Shown here: positions 52,314 to 61,494 of the stretch, one piece after another
Position numbering within the stretch: position 1 is the first letter of the stretch
Layout of the letters: the number at the start of each line of letters is the position of its first letter
The notes under the pieces: model-generated
The model's input: the letters and a program-made list of their open reading frames with translations, nothing else
What the model was told of the DNA's origin: nothing
The model's database searches: none
Made by a program: the position numbers and the translations under genes
NCBI GenBank assembly: GCA_011125455.1
Contig: VKHO01000018.1
Location: 79,994-143,993 of the forward strand
Direction of reading: 5' to 3'
From: Chlamydiales bacterium STE3
Lineage (GTDB): Bacteria > Chlamydiota > Chlamydiia > Chlamydiales > Parachlamydiaceae
DNA: 64,000 bases

Positions 52314-54122
52314 ATGAGCCCTTTAGAAGAGCTTAGTCCTAAGAGCCCATGGCAACCTCAATCAAAACCGTTATCAGGTGTTGAAAATTGGCGCAGTTGC
52401 TTAAGAAACGGGAGGATAGCAGAAATTGTATTAAGAAGATTTGAAGAGGAAAAAGACGAAGAGTGTTTGTTAAAGCAATTTAATGAGCTAGAAACACACT
52501 TTTTAAATTCAGAAAGTTATAGTTTGCTTTCCTCTCTTATTGGAAAAGATGGCCTTCAATCTGAGGTAGCTGCCCTGAAATTAATTGAACTAGGAGTGAC
52601 TTCTATTAACTCCAAAAATTTTATCGATGAGGAAAGCCCCCTTCATTTAGCAGCAAATATAGGCAAGAGAGAAATTGTAGAAAGTTTAATTAGCCATGGA
52701 GCCGACGTTAATGCTATCTATGATATAAAAATAGGGCCTAAAGATTATAGAAAAGTATCTCCGCTTGCATCTTTATTGGATTCCAATAGGGCTGATCAGC
52801 ATGCGTTGCGCCAAGAAATTTTTCATTTTCTTGTCGATGCTGGTGCAGATCCTAGATTGGGATATGTAAATACAAGACCCATTTTTCATGTTTGTTTAGA
52901 AAAAGGTTATGTAGACTGTGCAAAACGTATTCTCGATCTCATTGATATTAATGAAAAAGATCCTATTTTAGAACAAACGCCACTTCATATTGCCACGTTG
53001 ATGGATAATTGTGAGTGGATAGAAATATTATTAAATAGAGGAGCAGATACTGCTGCTTTGGCTCAATGCGAAGGATTGTTTAACCCTCGCAAGATGTCTC
53101 CACTTCATGTGGCTGCGTGGCGTGACAATGAATTGGCAGCCACTCTTTTATTAAAATTTGGTGCCAATCTCAATTTGAAAGCTGAAAATCCGGCTTTTGG
53201 GAAAAATTTTTGTAAGGCCCTGTCAGGACCTGAACCATTAACTCCTTTTCAAATTGCTGTTGATAGAAACAGCAGCTCGGTAGTTAATTGCATGTTAACT
53301 CATGCAAACGAGCAAGGACTCAAAATTGATACCGAGAGTCACTTAGAGCGCAACCTCTTTTCGGGAAAGATAGAAGATGTGATGAGAAAAGGTTACTCTT
53401 CTCTCAAGCTACGAATAGAGACAGCAAATGCTCGCATGAATGGACACATCGATCAAATAAGATTTCCTGTCCGTAGCTTTTGTCTCAACAAAAGCGCCTA
53501 TCCTTTAATACGTAAATGTTTTAATAAGTACTTTGCTCATTCAACTAATTTGCTAGCCGCAGAAAAAGTTTGTTCTCCTTTAAGTGAACTTCTTAAATAC
53601 TATATTTTAGAAAATAAAGATTTTGCAGTTTATTTTTTTGATGTAGATACTCTTCCAGAGACTACCGGCTGCTATAACCCTGATACGGGAGAGGAAATTG
53701 TTATTGCGCTTGAATCTAAATCAGCAAAAAAAGTAGTTCCTGTAATCATACATGAAATTGCACATAAAGCGGCTCATCTTATCTACAACAGTCACTTAGG
53801 TGCTCCTCCACAAAAATCCTCATTTTATGAGGCTTTGGAAAAAGATTTGCTGCAACTAAAAAAGACAGATTTTAAAAATAGTCCAGCTATTTTACGCTTT
53901 CTCATCGAGTCGGTATCAAGCTATGCAGAAGATTACCGCCCATCCGAGTACTTGGTTCGCATTCCGCATGCAGCTCTTTACATGGCACTAGAGAATCCAA
54001 ACTTAACATGGAATGACCTTAAAGATATTTTTGAAAAAAGTATTCCCCATCTTTTTCATTTTTATATGAACGAATTTTTAGAAGAATGTGAAAGCTATAT
54101 CAAACGTAGATATACCCCTTAA
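52314..54122 (+). CDS. Ankyrin-repeat protein with a C-terminal zincin-like HEIAH motif
   Basis: 602 residues. Ankyrin repeats at about 106-135 (DEESPLHLAANIGKREIVES), 149-180, 186-213, 221-250 (EQTPLHIATLMDNCEWIEIL) and 260-290 (KMSPLHVAAWRDNELAATLL). The C-terminal domain (about 400-602) contains VIIHEIAHKAAHLIYNSH with HExxH at 480-484 and a further His at 488. Glu539 in SSYAEDY is a candidate third zinc ligand. No signal peptide. Ankyrin repeats plus a metalloprotease-like core suggest a host-acting protease, but activity is inference. Preceded by an AT-only leader and a good promoter. Confidence 0.8.
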   Translation: MSPLEELSPKSPWQPQSKPLSGVENWRSCLRNGRIAEIVLRRFEEEKDEECLLKQFNELETHFLNSESYSLLSSLIGKDGLQSEVAALKLIELGVTSINSKNFIDEESPLHLAANIGKREIVESLISHGADVNAIYDIKIGPKDYRKVSPLASLLDSNRADQHALRQEIFHFLVDAGADPRLGYVNTRPIFHVCLEKGYVDCAKRILDLIDINEKDPILEQTPLHIATLMDNCEWIEILLNRGADTAALAQCEGLFNPRKMSPLHVAAWRDNELAATLLLKFGANLNLKAENPAFGKNFCKALSGPEPLTPFQIAVDRNSSSVVNCMLTHANEQGLKIDTESHLERNLFSGKIEDVMRKGYSSLKLRIETANARMNGHIDQIRFPVRSFCLNKSAYPLIRKCFNKYFAHSTNLLAAEKVCSPLSELLKYYILENKDFAVYFFDVDTLPETTGCYNPDTGEEIVIALESKSAKKVVPVIIHEIAHKAAHLIYNSHLGAPPQKSSFYEALEKDLLQLKKTDFKNSPAILRFLIESVSSYAEDYRPSEYLVRIPHAALYMALENPNLTWNDLKDIFEKSIPHLFHFYMNEFLEECESYIKRRYTP

Positions 54123-54473
54123 TTACATCTTGTCTAAGCAAGATTCAAGCAATTGATTTCTTAAGGGTTCCGTGTATGTGATACAACCGCGCATAGTTGT
54201 CCAATATGAGTCTCAAATTTATTTGTGTCTTTCCAAAAAATTCTGGATAGGCAATGAGTCAATGCAAAGCCATTTACAATGGTTTGCTTGAGGATGCCTA
54301 ACTTACAGGGATCAAATTTTTCTGACATAGGCTTATGTTTCATAAGAATAGACTGAATTGCTATTTTTTTGTTTTGTCTTAAGGCTATACTCTTTTAGTA
54401 TTTTTTTTCAGTTGAAATTCTTAGAGAAATTTAGCAGGCTAATTTCTAATCAAAAAAGCAAATAGATTAACCG
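54123..54473. other. Intergenic, 351 bp
   Basis: A 60-codon minus-strand frame (54161-54343, containing HCLSRIFWKDTNKFETHIGQ) has a protein-like look but no ribosome site; it may be a fragment of a lost gene. The 54370-54470 stretch is AT-rich and probably carries the promoter of the phosphodiesterase gene. Confidence 0.35.
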
Positions 54474-55427
54474 ATGAAATCAAAAATGCAGTTTATATTT
54501 AATAAATTAGCTTTTACGACCTTTTTGAGCTTTATTTTTGTTTTTATAACAGTATCAGCTTATGCTGTTCCGGCGATTATTGCTCACCGTGGAGGAGGCC
54601 AAAATTTTCCCGAGAATACATTGCTTGCTTTTTCTACTGCTTTAGAAATGGGATGTGATGCTCTTGAGCTCGATGTGCAGGTCACAAGAGATGGAACCGT
54701 TGTCGTCTACCATCCGGAAAAGCTAGAACAGAGAACAAATGGTTCAGGGTTAATTTTTGATCATAATTGGGAAGATATTGCAACTCTTAATGCTGGCTAT
54801 CATTTTAAGCCTGAAGAAAAGTACCCTTTTCGCGGACACAATTTAAGGGTTCCTAAGCTGGAAGAAGTTTTAAATTCTTTTCCAAAGACATTGATTATTA
54901 TTGATCTAAAGTCACTGCCTGCAGAACCTCTAGTAAATGCTTTAATACAAACAATTTCTGATGAAGAATCGACTCGAATCATTTTCTATTCAACAAATGC
55001 GGATCATCACGAATTGCTAGGACAGCTTAAGCCACATTGGCGAGTGTTTGAACAAAGAGATGTTACGCGTCAAAGACTTTTAGAGTTAAATCAAACCGGT
55101 CGATCCAACCTGCCTTTGAATTCTAAGTGGGTAGGATTTGAACTTAAAAGAAAAATGATGGTTATTGAAGTATTGTCGTTAGGGAAAGCAACAAGTACCG
55201 TTGAATTTCATTTGTGGCATCCTCAAGTCATTTCGCATTTAAAAAAGTGCAATCCAAGTGTCTCCTTAGTTCTTTTTGGTATCAATACAAAAGATGAATG
55301 GGAAACAGCGGTAAATTTAGGCGTAGATGCAGTCTATACTGATAACCCGGGTGAACTGCTCAAGCTCAAGAATGCCATCAGCATAACGAGGGAGTCCCTT
55401 AGCCTTCACTTAATGGAGAAGTTTTAG
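54474..55427 (+). CDS. Exported glycerophosphodiester phosphodiesterase
   Basis: 317 residues. Signal peptide about 1-31 (FTTFLSFIFVFITVSAYA). The GDPD core begins IIAHRGGGQNFPENTLLAFS, with the catalytic His and Glu, continues CDALELDVQVTRDGTVVVYH (metal-binding ELD and the second His), and VPKLEEVLNSFP, and closes with GVDAVYTDNPGELL. It hydrolyses deacylated phospholipids to an alcohol and glycerol-3-phosphate, outside the inner membrane or outside the cell. An ATG four codons in is also possible. Followed by the secreted C39-like gene on the same strand. Confidence 0.92.
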   Translation: MKSKMQFIFNKLAFTTFLSFIFVFITVSAYAVPAIIAHRGGGQNFPENTLLAFSTALEMGCDALELDVQVTRDGTVVVYHPEKLEQRTNGSGLIFDHNWEDIATLNAGYHFKPEEKYPFRGHNLRVPKLEEVLNSFPKTLIIIDLKSLPAEPLVNALIQTISDEESTRIIFYSTNADHHELLGQLKPHWRVFEQRDVTRQRLLELNQTGRSNLPLNSKWVGFELKRKMMVIEVLSLGKATSTVEFHLWHPQVISHLKKCNPSVSLVLFGINTKDEWETAVNLGVDAVYTDNPGELLKLKNAISITRESLSLHLMEKF

Positions 55428-55537
55428 TCGTATTTATTGAGGATTTTAGATTTATTTTTCTGACTTAAGAAAAATTGCAATTAACAAGGAAGTGATTTAA
55501 AATCAATTTTTTGATTTTTATCTGTTGTAAGGTTTTT

Positions 55538-56524
55538 ATGAAGAATGTTTTTTCTTGGGCGATTCTAATGGCAATTCTAGTTGCTCCAATTTACCCAGCT
55601 CAACTAATGCATCGAGCGCTTACTACAACAGATCAAGAAAAGAAAGTTTTCCTTTGGGAAGAAAAACTGCTAAATCCTTTCGATGAGTTGATCGTGTCTT
55701 GGGATGCTAAAAGGCCTGAGCAAGGTTCTTACCTAATCCGTGTAAGCCTTCTTATTAAGGAATGGTCTCCTTGGCTTGATTATGCTATCTGGAGTCCTGA
55801 TGATCAACGCACATTTAAAAACAGCTTGCCTAATGCAAATGTACAAGTCTATCAAGATGCCGTAGAGGTTTTAAATGGCAATAAGGCTACAGGATTCAGA
55901 GTCTGGGTTGTTGCGAGAGGCGATGTTGCCTTAGAGCAGTTTGAAACATTGCATATTTCTGCCACAAATCGCGCCACTCAAACAGTTGCGGGGCCAGATT
56001 CTAAAAACATCTCGATCAATTTAGACGTGGCAGGACTTTCACAAATGACATTGCCTGATGAACGTTATTTGCGTCTATGTTCTCCTACATCAACAACCGC
56101 TGCACTACGGTTCTTACTAGGTTCATTAGAGCTCTCTCCAATTGCCTTTGCAGACAAGGTCGTTGATTCTGCATTTGATATCTATGGAAATTGGATTTTA
56201 AACACAGCTCAAGCTTTTCACGAACTCGGCAATCCTTGGCATTGCTATGTTGCTCGTCTAAATTCTTTTAGCCAAATTATTGATCAGCTGAATAAAGGAT
56301 TTCCTGTGGTCGTAAGTGTGAAAGGACCATTGAAAGGCAGTGCTCTGCCTTACGAGTCAGGGCATCTACTTGTCGTTAAAGGCTATGATTCAGCAACAAA
56401 TGAAGTTTTTTGCATGGATCCTGCATTTGCTAACGATGAGAGCACTCTTGTCAAGTACGAACTCAATGATTTTATGGAAGCTTGGCGAAGAAAGTTAGGT
56501 ATTGCTTACATTTTTGATCAGTAA
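55538..56524 (+). CDS. Secreted C39-like papain-fold peptidase
   Basis: 328 residues from MKNVFSWAILMAILVAPIYPA, a signal peptide; this ATG has AAGG upstream, and a TTG nine codons earlier is less likely. Residues 40-165 look like a beta-rich domain. The peptidase part starts at RYLRLCSPTSTTAALRFLLG, with the probable nucleophile Cys, followed by GFPVVVSVKGP, SGHLLVVKGYDSATNEVFCMDPAF with the His and the Asp of the triad. This is the C39-like (peptidase_C39_2) pattern. Substrates may be host or cell-wall proteins; the role is inference. Confidence 0.82.
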   Translation: MKNVFSWAILMAILVAPIYPAQLMHRALTTTDQEKKVFLWEEKLLNPFDELIVSWDAKRPEQGSYLIRVSLLIKEWSPWLDYAIWSPDDQRTFKNSLPNANVQVYQDAVEVLNGNKATGFRVWVVARGDVALEQFETLHISATNRATQTVAGPDSKNISINLDVAGLSQMTLPDERYLRLCSPTSTTAALRFLLGSLELSPIAFADKVVDSAFDIYGNWILNTAQAFHELGNPWHCYVARLNSFSQIIDQLNKGFPVVVSVKGPLKGSALPYESGHLLVVKGYDSATNEVFCMDPAFANDESTLVKYELNDFMEAWRRKLGIAYIFDQ

Positions 56525-56656
56525 AATATCGATTAATGACAATTTACCATTTCTCATTTTTCTAGCACCCAAAGGACTTTTCCTACTATAATCAGCGCAA
56601 GGTTTCTTTGTTTAGAGAGTTCCCCTTTATAGCAAAAAAGGATAGGTTAAAAAGCA

Positions 56657-57631
56657 ATGGCAGATGTAATGTGCCCCTGTAACAGTGGTAATCCTTATCG
56701 TTTCTGTTGTGAACCTTTGCATCAAGAACAAATGGCTGAAAATGCGTTAAAATTGATGCGTTCCAGATATTCAGCTTATGCTTTAAATTTATCGGATTAC
56801 ATCATTGCAACGACTCATCCAGCAAGTTCCCACTACTCTGAAAATAAATTTGCCTGGAAAAGAAGTATTTCTCAATTTTCAAAAAATTCCACTTTTAAGC
56901 ACTTGGAAATTCTGAATTTTAAGGAAAGGGAACGGGTAGCAGTAGTCATCTTTACAGCTCATCTTATGCAAAATGGCCAGGATGCAACCTTTAGCGAACG
57001 GAGCTATTTTGAAAAATGGCGGAATCAGTGGACCTATTTGTCTGGGCATGTTGTGCAAGGGGATGCCAATCACCTCCATATCAATGAAAAGGTGAATGTA
57101 TTACCGTTGGCTTATTATGGAGATGCCATTCTTCGGCGAAAAGCTGAACCCATCCAGGAAATTTCCAACGACATACGAAAGCTTGTTGAAGAGATGATCG
57201 CAACGATGGATGCTTGTGATGGCATGGGATTAGCAGCACCTCAAGTGCATCAATCTCTGCAGCTATTTATCATGCGTGCTCCCTCTAGTAATGGGGAAAA
57301 CCAAGAAGAAATCCATGTTTTCATTAATCCAGAAATGATCTCCTTTAGCCAAAACACCTGGAAGGCGCCTGAAGGATGCTTATCTATTCCAGGTCTTCGC
57401 ACGGAGGTCGAGCGGCCTCATGAAATTACTGTTGCTTATACGACACTCGAAGGCGAAAGGGTCACAAAGCAGTTTAAGGGGTGGGAAGCCAAGATCATTA
57501 TGCACGAAAATGACCACCTTCATGGAATACTTTTTATTGATCGATTAGCTCCGAATGAGAAGCGACGGGTCGAAGTTTTTCTCCGAAACTTAGAAAGACG
57601 CCTCCAAACAGATAAAGGACATAAAGGATAA
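56657..57631 (+). CDS. def: YchJ/SEC-C domain fused to peptide deformylase
   Basis: 324 residues. Residues 1-140 are a YchJ-type domain: N-terminal SEC-C zinc motif CPCNSGNPYRFCCEPLH, then LMRSRYSAYAL and the SERSYFEKWRNQWTYLSG stretch. Residues about 148-324 are a full peptide deformylase: GMGLAAPQV (motif 1), PEGCLSIPG (motif 2, metal Cys) and IMHENDHLHG (motif 3; HExDH kept). Deformylase removes the formyl group from nascent proteins. The fusion could bring a zinc-binding module to the ribosome exit. GATAGG precedes the start poorly. Both halves look intact. Confidence 0.9.
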   Translation: MADVMCPCNSGNPYRFCCEPLHQEQMAENALKLMRSRYSAYALNLSDYIIATTHPASSHYSENKFAWKRSISQFSKNSTFKHLEILNFKERERVAVVIFTAHLMQNGQDATFSERSYFEKWRNQWTYLSGHVVQGDANHLHINEKVNVLPLAYYGDAILRRKAEPIQEISNDIRKLVEEMIATMDACDGMGLAAPQVHQSLQLFIMRAPSSNGENQEEIHVFINPEMISFSQNTWKAPEGCLSIPGLRTEVERPHEITVAYTTLEGERVTKQFKGWEAKIIMHENDHLHGILFIDRLAPNEKRRVEVFLRNLERRLQTDKGHKG

Positions 57632-57959
57632 AAAGAAACAAGCTACTGCCGCAATATGTTTGATCAAGAGGCTCATGAGCAATTCTTTGATCGATATGTT
57701 TTTCTCGTCACAGCGTTTCTTTTGGAGATATTTAGCTATCATCGTTGTACGATTCTATTTAGTACGTTGCCAATGTTTTTTATAAACGATGGTAGATAAA
57801 ATTTTTGCCGTTTATTCAGCGTTTTCTTTTCCAATTTTTTGGAAAGAAGAGTTCAAAATAGATAATTTATGCCGTGTTGCCAGTAAATTGATTAAAGGCC
57901 TGCCAATAGAGCTTGTTATATCAGCGCTAAGAATAGGTGCTGCATATCAACTAATAAAA
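57632..57959. other. Intergenic, 328 bp, with a doubtful small frame
   Basis: A 60-codon plus frame (57789-57971, from MVDKIFAVYSAF to AAYQLIKLFH) runs into the end of the facing gene. It is plausible coding sequence, but there is no ribosome site, so I do not call a gene. No other features. Confidence 0.35.
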
Positions 57960-58688
57960 TTATTCCATTGAAAGAGATTTTTTAACGGTAGAAGACCACC
58001 CACAAAAATCCTCTCGTTTACCGTTTTTTAACAATTGATGGCGCAATTGTAATTCAAATGCATGAATAGTTGGGCACTTATAGAGAAGTTTTTCGAGAAT
58101 TTCTTTTAATGAGACATGGGGATGGGGCCTTAAAGGAACTTCTGTTAACAACTCACTTAGTTCTGCCTTGATTTCTAAAAAATCTGGGTAATTGCGAGGT
58201 GCAATATCCGGAAGGTATTCATAAGTCAATATGAGGTAATCTTTTTCCGAAAAATAGGGATCTGGGTTCTTGAAAGCAAGCTTAAAGCTGAAAAATTCTT
58301 TGAATCCCTTTTTCGAATCATAGTTGACGGTGCTCCATCGTTGATGGGGTTTACGCTTTTTTCCAAAGACAGTTAGTTTTGATGATAAGTAGGTAATTTG
58401 TGGATGGTCAGCGATTAGGAAACAAGCTAAATTCTTATTTAAGATTTCCCAATAGTCACTTTTTGTAGGATAGCTTTCCACAAATTGAACAATTTTTTCG
58501 CGTATTTGACTTAAGTCAAAAAAAGGAGGCTGAGTGCTTGTCATGGACAACTCTAAAGCCAGCTCGTGCCAGTCACAATTTTGTTCCACGCAAATGTTTT
58601 GAATATTTATAAAGGATGTTTGAGAGGAGGAGTGGGCAACTTGGATGAAGCTACAAAAAATGAATAGAAAATGATAAAAAATGCGCAT
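57960..58688 (-). CDS. Exported protein of unknown function
   Basis: 242 residues. MRIFYHFLFIFCSFIQVAHS is a signal peptide. The mature protein has two early cysteines (ICVEQNCDWHELAL) and one near the end (DFCGW), and stretches such as HQRWSTVNYDSKKGFKEFFS, without a family I can name. Single gene on the minus strand between the deformylase fusion and the F-box gene, in a region rich in secreted proteins. Confidence 0.72.
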   Translation of the reverse strand: MRIFYHFLFIFCSFIQVAHSSSQTSFINIQNICVEQNCDWHELALELSMTSTQPPFFDLSQIREKIVQFVESYPTKSDYWEILNKNLACFLIADHPQITYLSSKLTVFGKKRKPHQRWSTVNYDSKKGFKEFFSFKLAFKNPDPYFSEKDYLILTYEYLPDIAPRNYPDFLEIKAELSELLTEVPLRPHPHVSLKEILEKLLYKCPTIHAFELQLRHQLLKNGKREDFCGWSSTVKKSLSME

Positions 58689-58877
58689 ATATGCACCCTC
58701 GATTTTTTATGATTTTTATAGTCAAGATAGGTTTAGAATGCATCCATTTTGCTTTACTCTAACTTTAGAATATTCGGTACTTGGTTTTAAATTAGGCTCT
58801 ACTCAAAAATAGTTAAGTTTTGCCTGTAGGCCAAATTTTGCCTCAAAATTTAGTTCTAGAATAAAAAATCCATTTCG

Positions 58878-59945
58878 CTAGATTGAAGATTTTCTGAAAC
58901 TACGATCGGAGAAGCTTCTAAGATCGGAGAAACTTCTCAGAACGGCGATACCATCTTCTTTGAAGAGGGTAGGATGTTCACTGATTGTTAAACCCTTTGT
59001 AGTAAAATTACCTACTTTTATAAACGATTCAAGGTAAGTAACTTTATCGTATCCTTCAACTGTGGGGTAGCCTTTTTTACAGCCTTGGCATCGAATGTAA
59101 TGCGAAGGGCCAAATAAGCGCTCCTTGGAGCTTGCAAATCTTGCGATGATGCATACGATAGCTTCCAATACTTTAGGGATTTCGTATGAAGCAAGCTCTT
59201 TTTTTTGAGTAAGTAATTCTTTTTGTTTTCCATATTCTTTATCCAGACTATCAGGAAGAACTTCAGTAGTCATAAGCACCCATTTGGAATTAACGATCTT
59301 TTGTTCGGCTAGCTCCTTTAAAAGTTTTTTTGACTCCTGGTCACTCCAAATTTCATTGTTTTGAAAAAGGTGTTTTTGCATTAGCTTGCCAAGATTTTCA
59401 AGTGTCAATGCGCCGTTCAGAGTTTTAGGAAGTCTTACTAGCATCAGACTATCTCTCACATTTTTTTCAGGAAAACTTTTTTTAAAAACTCTGTAAACAT
59501 GGGTAATTTCCTCTAATGGGAAATTTTTAAAGTCGCTGTTATCCCTTTTAACATCAATCACCTCATTTCCAAAGTAGCGCATCCATTTGTCGTTGCCAAA
59601 TGCAAGGTCTTTGTAAATTGCCTTTTTCCATAAAACATTATCACTGGCTAAACAATGCCAATTTCGACTCACAAAACAGACTCGGCTAAGATCAGATACG
59701 CTTAAATAGGAAAAGATTTCAAGCACAACCTCTTTAGGAAATGCCAAAGCAGGATCTTCTATAATTTTGATAGGTGTGTTTCTATAGTAAGGTTTTTCGT
59801 CAAAAGCGACAAACCTGGGAATACTTAAAAAAGTTGTCAAAAGAGTAGAAATAAAAAAATCTACTTCTTTTCGTGCTAAGCTGAGCTTTTTTCGCTCTTC
59901 CGCAAAGAGAGGTTCGATATGCGTAAAGTGATTGGCTACATTCAT
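58878..59945 (-). CDS. F-box domain protein
   Basis: 355 residues. A eukaryotic-type F-box lies at about 68-110: AFPKEVVLEIFSYLSVSDLS then RVCFVSRNWHCLASDNVLWK, with the usual Pro, Leu/Ile, Val-Cys and Trp positions. In eukaryotes the F-box binds Skp1 of SCF ubiquitin ligases; bacterial F-box proteins hijack this. Near the C-terminus are CQGCKK (a CxxC pair) and a short repeat RSFSDLRSFSD. No signal peptide, as expected for type III effectors. Ribosome site AGGAG lies before the ATG. Substrate recruitment is unknown. Confidence 0.85.
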   Translation of the reverse strand: MNVANHFTHIEPLFAEERKKLSLARKEVDFFISTLLTTFLSIPRFVAFDEKPYYRNTPIKIIEDPALAFPKEVVLEIFSYLSVSDLSRVCFVSRNWHCLASDNVLWKKAIYKDLAFGNDKWMRYFGNEVIDVKRDNSDFKNFPLEEITHVYRVFKKSFPEKNVRDSLMLVRLPKTLNGALTLENLGKLMQKHLFQNNEIWSDQESKKLLKELAEQKIVNSKWVLMTTEVLPDSLDKEYGKQKELLTQKKELASYEIPKVLEAIVCIIARFASSKERLFGPSHYIRCQGCKKGYPTVEGYDKVTYLESFIKVGNFTTKGLTISEHPTLFKEDGIAVLRSFSDLRSFSDRSFRKSSI

Positions 59946-60485
59946 AAAAATCTCCTAAAAATCGCCTACATGATAAAGTTTTTTAAATTTAAATAGTAGT
60001 TAAGAGTTTATTAGATTTTGTTGCTCTAATGCCCTCAAGGAGCTATTAAGCTAGAAGAGCATACGGGGTATTGAAGAATGGCAAAATTGATAAAATCTTA
60101 CCAAGGATCGAAAAGGCATAATAAATCGATCTATGTATAGGAAATTTTTTAAAATAAGCGGCGGGGCTGGGGTGTTTAAACTAAAGGGGAAAAGTCACTT
60201 AAAGGAGAAGTTTAAAGGATGAGAAATGCATAAATTTATTTTTCTACTTGATTAAGCGGTATTGCAGTCATTTGCTAGGTTGTTAATGCAGCTAGGCCGA
60301 TGTAATCTGTAGCGAGCATTACTTATTTAGGGATCCAACTAAAGATTATCTCAGATAAGCAGGTAATCGATTATAGTTATACAGATAACTAAAAATGTGA
60401 GGTTTATGAATTCATTTGCTCGGAATCAATGAAAGCTTTACTTTGAGGGATAAAGTAGAATCAAGTTTTCCTCAAGGAGATTGAC
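59946..60485. other. Intergenic, 540 bp
   Basis: No gene supported. It contains the ribosome site (AAGGAG) of the following peroxiredoxin remnant and no recognisable repeats or RNA. The sequence has broken frames throughout and may be decayed. Confidence 0.45.
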
Positions 60486-60957
60486 ATGCCTACAATTCTA
60501 AAGAGTGGTGAAAACGCTCCAGCTTTTACCCTTCCTGTGACACCAGATCAAACAATTTCTCTTCGAGAACAAGAGGCAATCCAGTTATTCTAGCCTTCTA
60601 TCCAGCGGACTGGAGCCCTGTTTGTAGCGATCAAATGGCATTGTATAATGGGATTTTACCTGAATTTCATAAATATAAAGCTCAATTGCTCGGAATCTCC
60701 GTGGACGGCTTATTGGTGCCATACCGCCTTTGCAGAAAACAGGTATCTTTATTTTCCTCTTTATAGCAGATTTTGAACCTAAGGGCGCTGTGGCTAAAAA
60801 GTATGGTGTTTATCAAGAAAGAGAAGGAGTTTGCCAATGAGCCTTATTTGTTTTAGATAAAAATGGCGTGATTTCTTGGAGTTATCTCTCCCCGATTGGT
60901 GGAAATCCTGTAGCCGACGGAATTTTGAAAGCTCTAGAAAATTTATCAAAAAAATAG
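60486..60957 (+). pseudogene. Peroxiredoxin (AhpC/TSA family) remnant
   Basis: Begins MPTILKSGENAPAFTLPVTP after a good AAGGAG. Switching frames recovers NPVILAFYPADWSPVCSDQ (the peroxidatic-Cys region), KAQLLGISVDG, WCHTAFAENRYLYFP, AVAKKYGVYQEREGVCQ, ALFVLDKNGVISWSYLSP and ADGILKALENLSKK. At least three frame changes and an in-frame TGA (about 60838-60840, where Arg is expected) break it. It was a thiol peroxidase; now dead. The last TAG is nine bases before the adjacent DsbA-like remnant, so they were probably an operon. Confidence 0.88.
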
Positions 60958-60966
60958 GGGAGATAA

Positions 60967-61494
60967 ATGGCTATACTCAAAGTTCCTGTCATTGCTGAAG
61001 ATCATGTTCAAGGGTCTCCGAACGCTACCGTGACACTTATTGAGTATGGCGATTACGAATGTCCTTTTTGTGGGCTTGCTTTCCTCATGATTAAACAATT
61101 ACAAAAACACTTTGGAGAACAGTTAAGATTTGTTTTCCGCAATTTTCCTCTTACTGACATCCATCCCTATGCAGCAATCTCTGCTGAAATTGCCAAGTTC
61201 GCGGCAGAGCATAATAAATTTTGGGAAATGCATGATCTCCTTTATGGAAATCAGAAATCGTTTACAGGGCCCTTTTTGGTTGAGCTAGCCAAACGGCTTG
61301 AGCTCTCCGAAGTTGAATTGGAGAAAGCTATGAAAACACATCTTTATCAGCCGAAAATTAAAAGCGCTTTTCTCGGAGGAGTTAGAAGCGGGGTAAATTG
61401 AACCCCAACCTTTTACATCAGCGAAAAACGCTATGATGGCCCTCACGAATTTGAAGATTTGAGACAAGCCATTGATTATAAATTAGCAAAGTAA
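60967..61494 (+). pseudogene. DsbA-like thioredoxin-fold protein with internal stop
   Basis: 175 codons that read as a full DsbA-family (thioredoxin_4) protein: VTLIEYGDYECPFCGLAF with the CPFC redox site, LRFVFRNFPLTDIHPYA, and after codon 144 a TGA (61399-61401) followed in frame by TPTFYISEKRYDGPHEFEDL. The family has Gly-Thr-Pro-Thr here, so a GGA to TGA change is the likely event. The product would lack the cis-Pro loop. It follows the broken peroxiredoxin, so the pair seems to have lost function together. Confidence 0.88.

Noticed and set aside
60838..61401. TGA codons in both redox genes as selenocysteine sites
   Set aside because: Neither TGA is at a catalytic Cys position; they replace Arg and Gly, and the first gene also has frameshifts. 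Ordinary nonsense mutation explains both.
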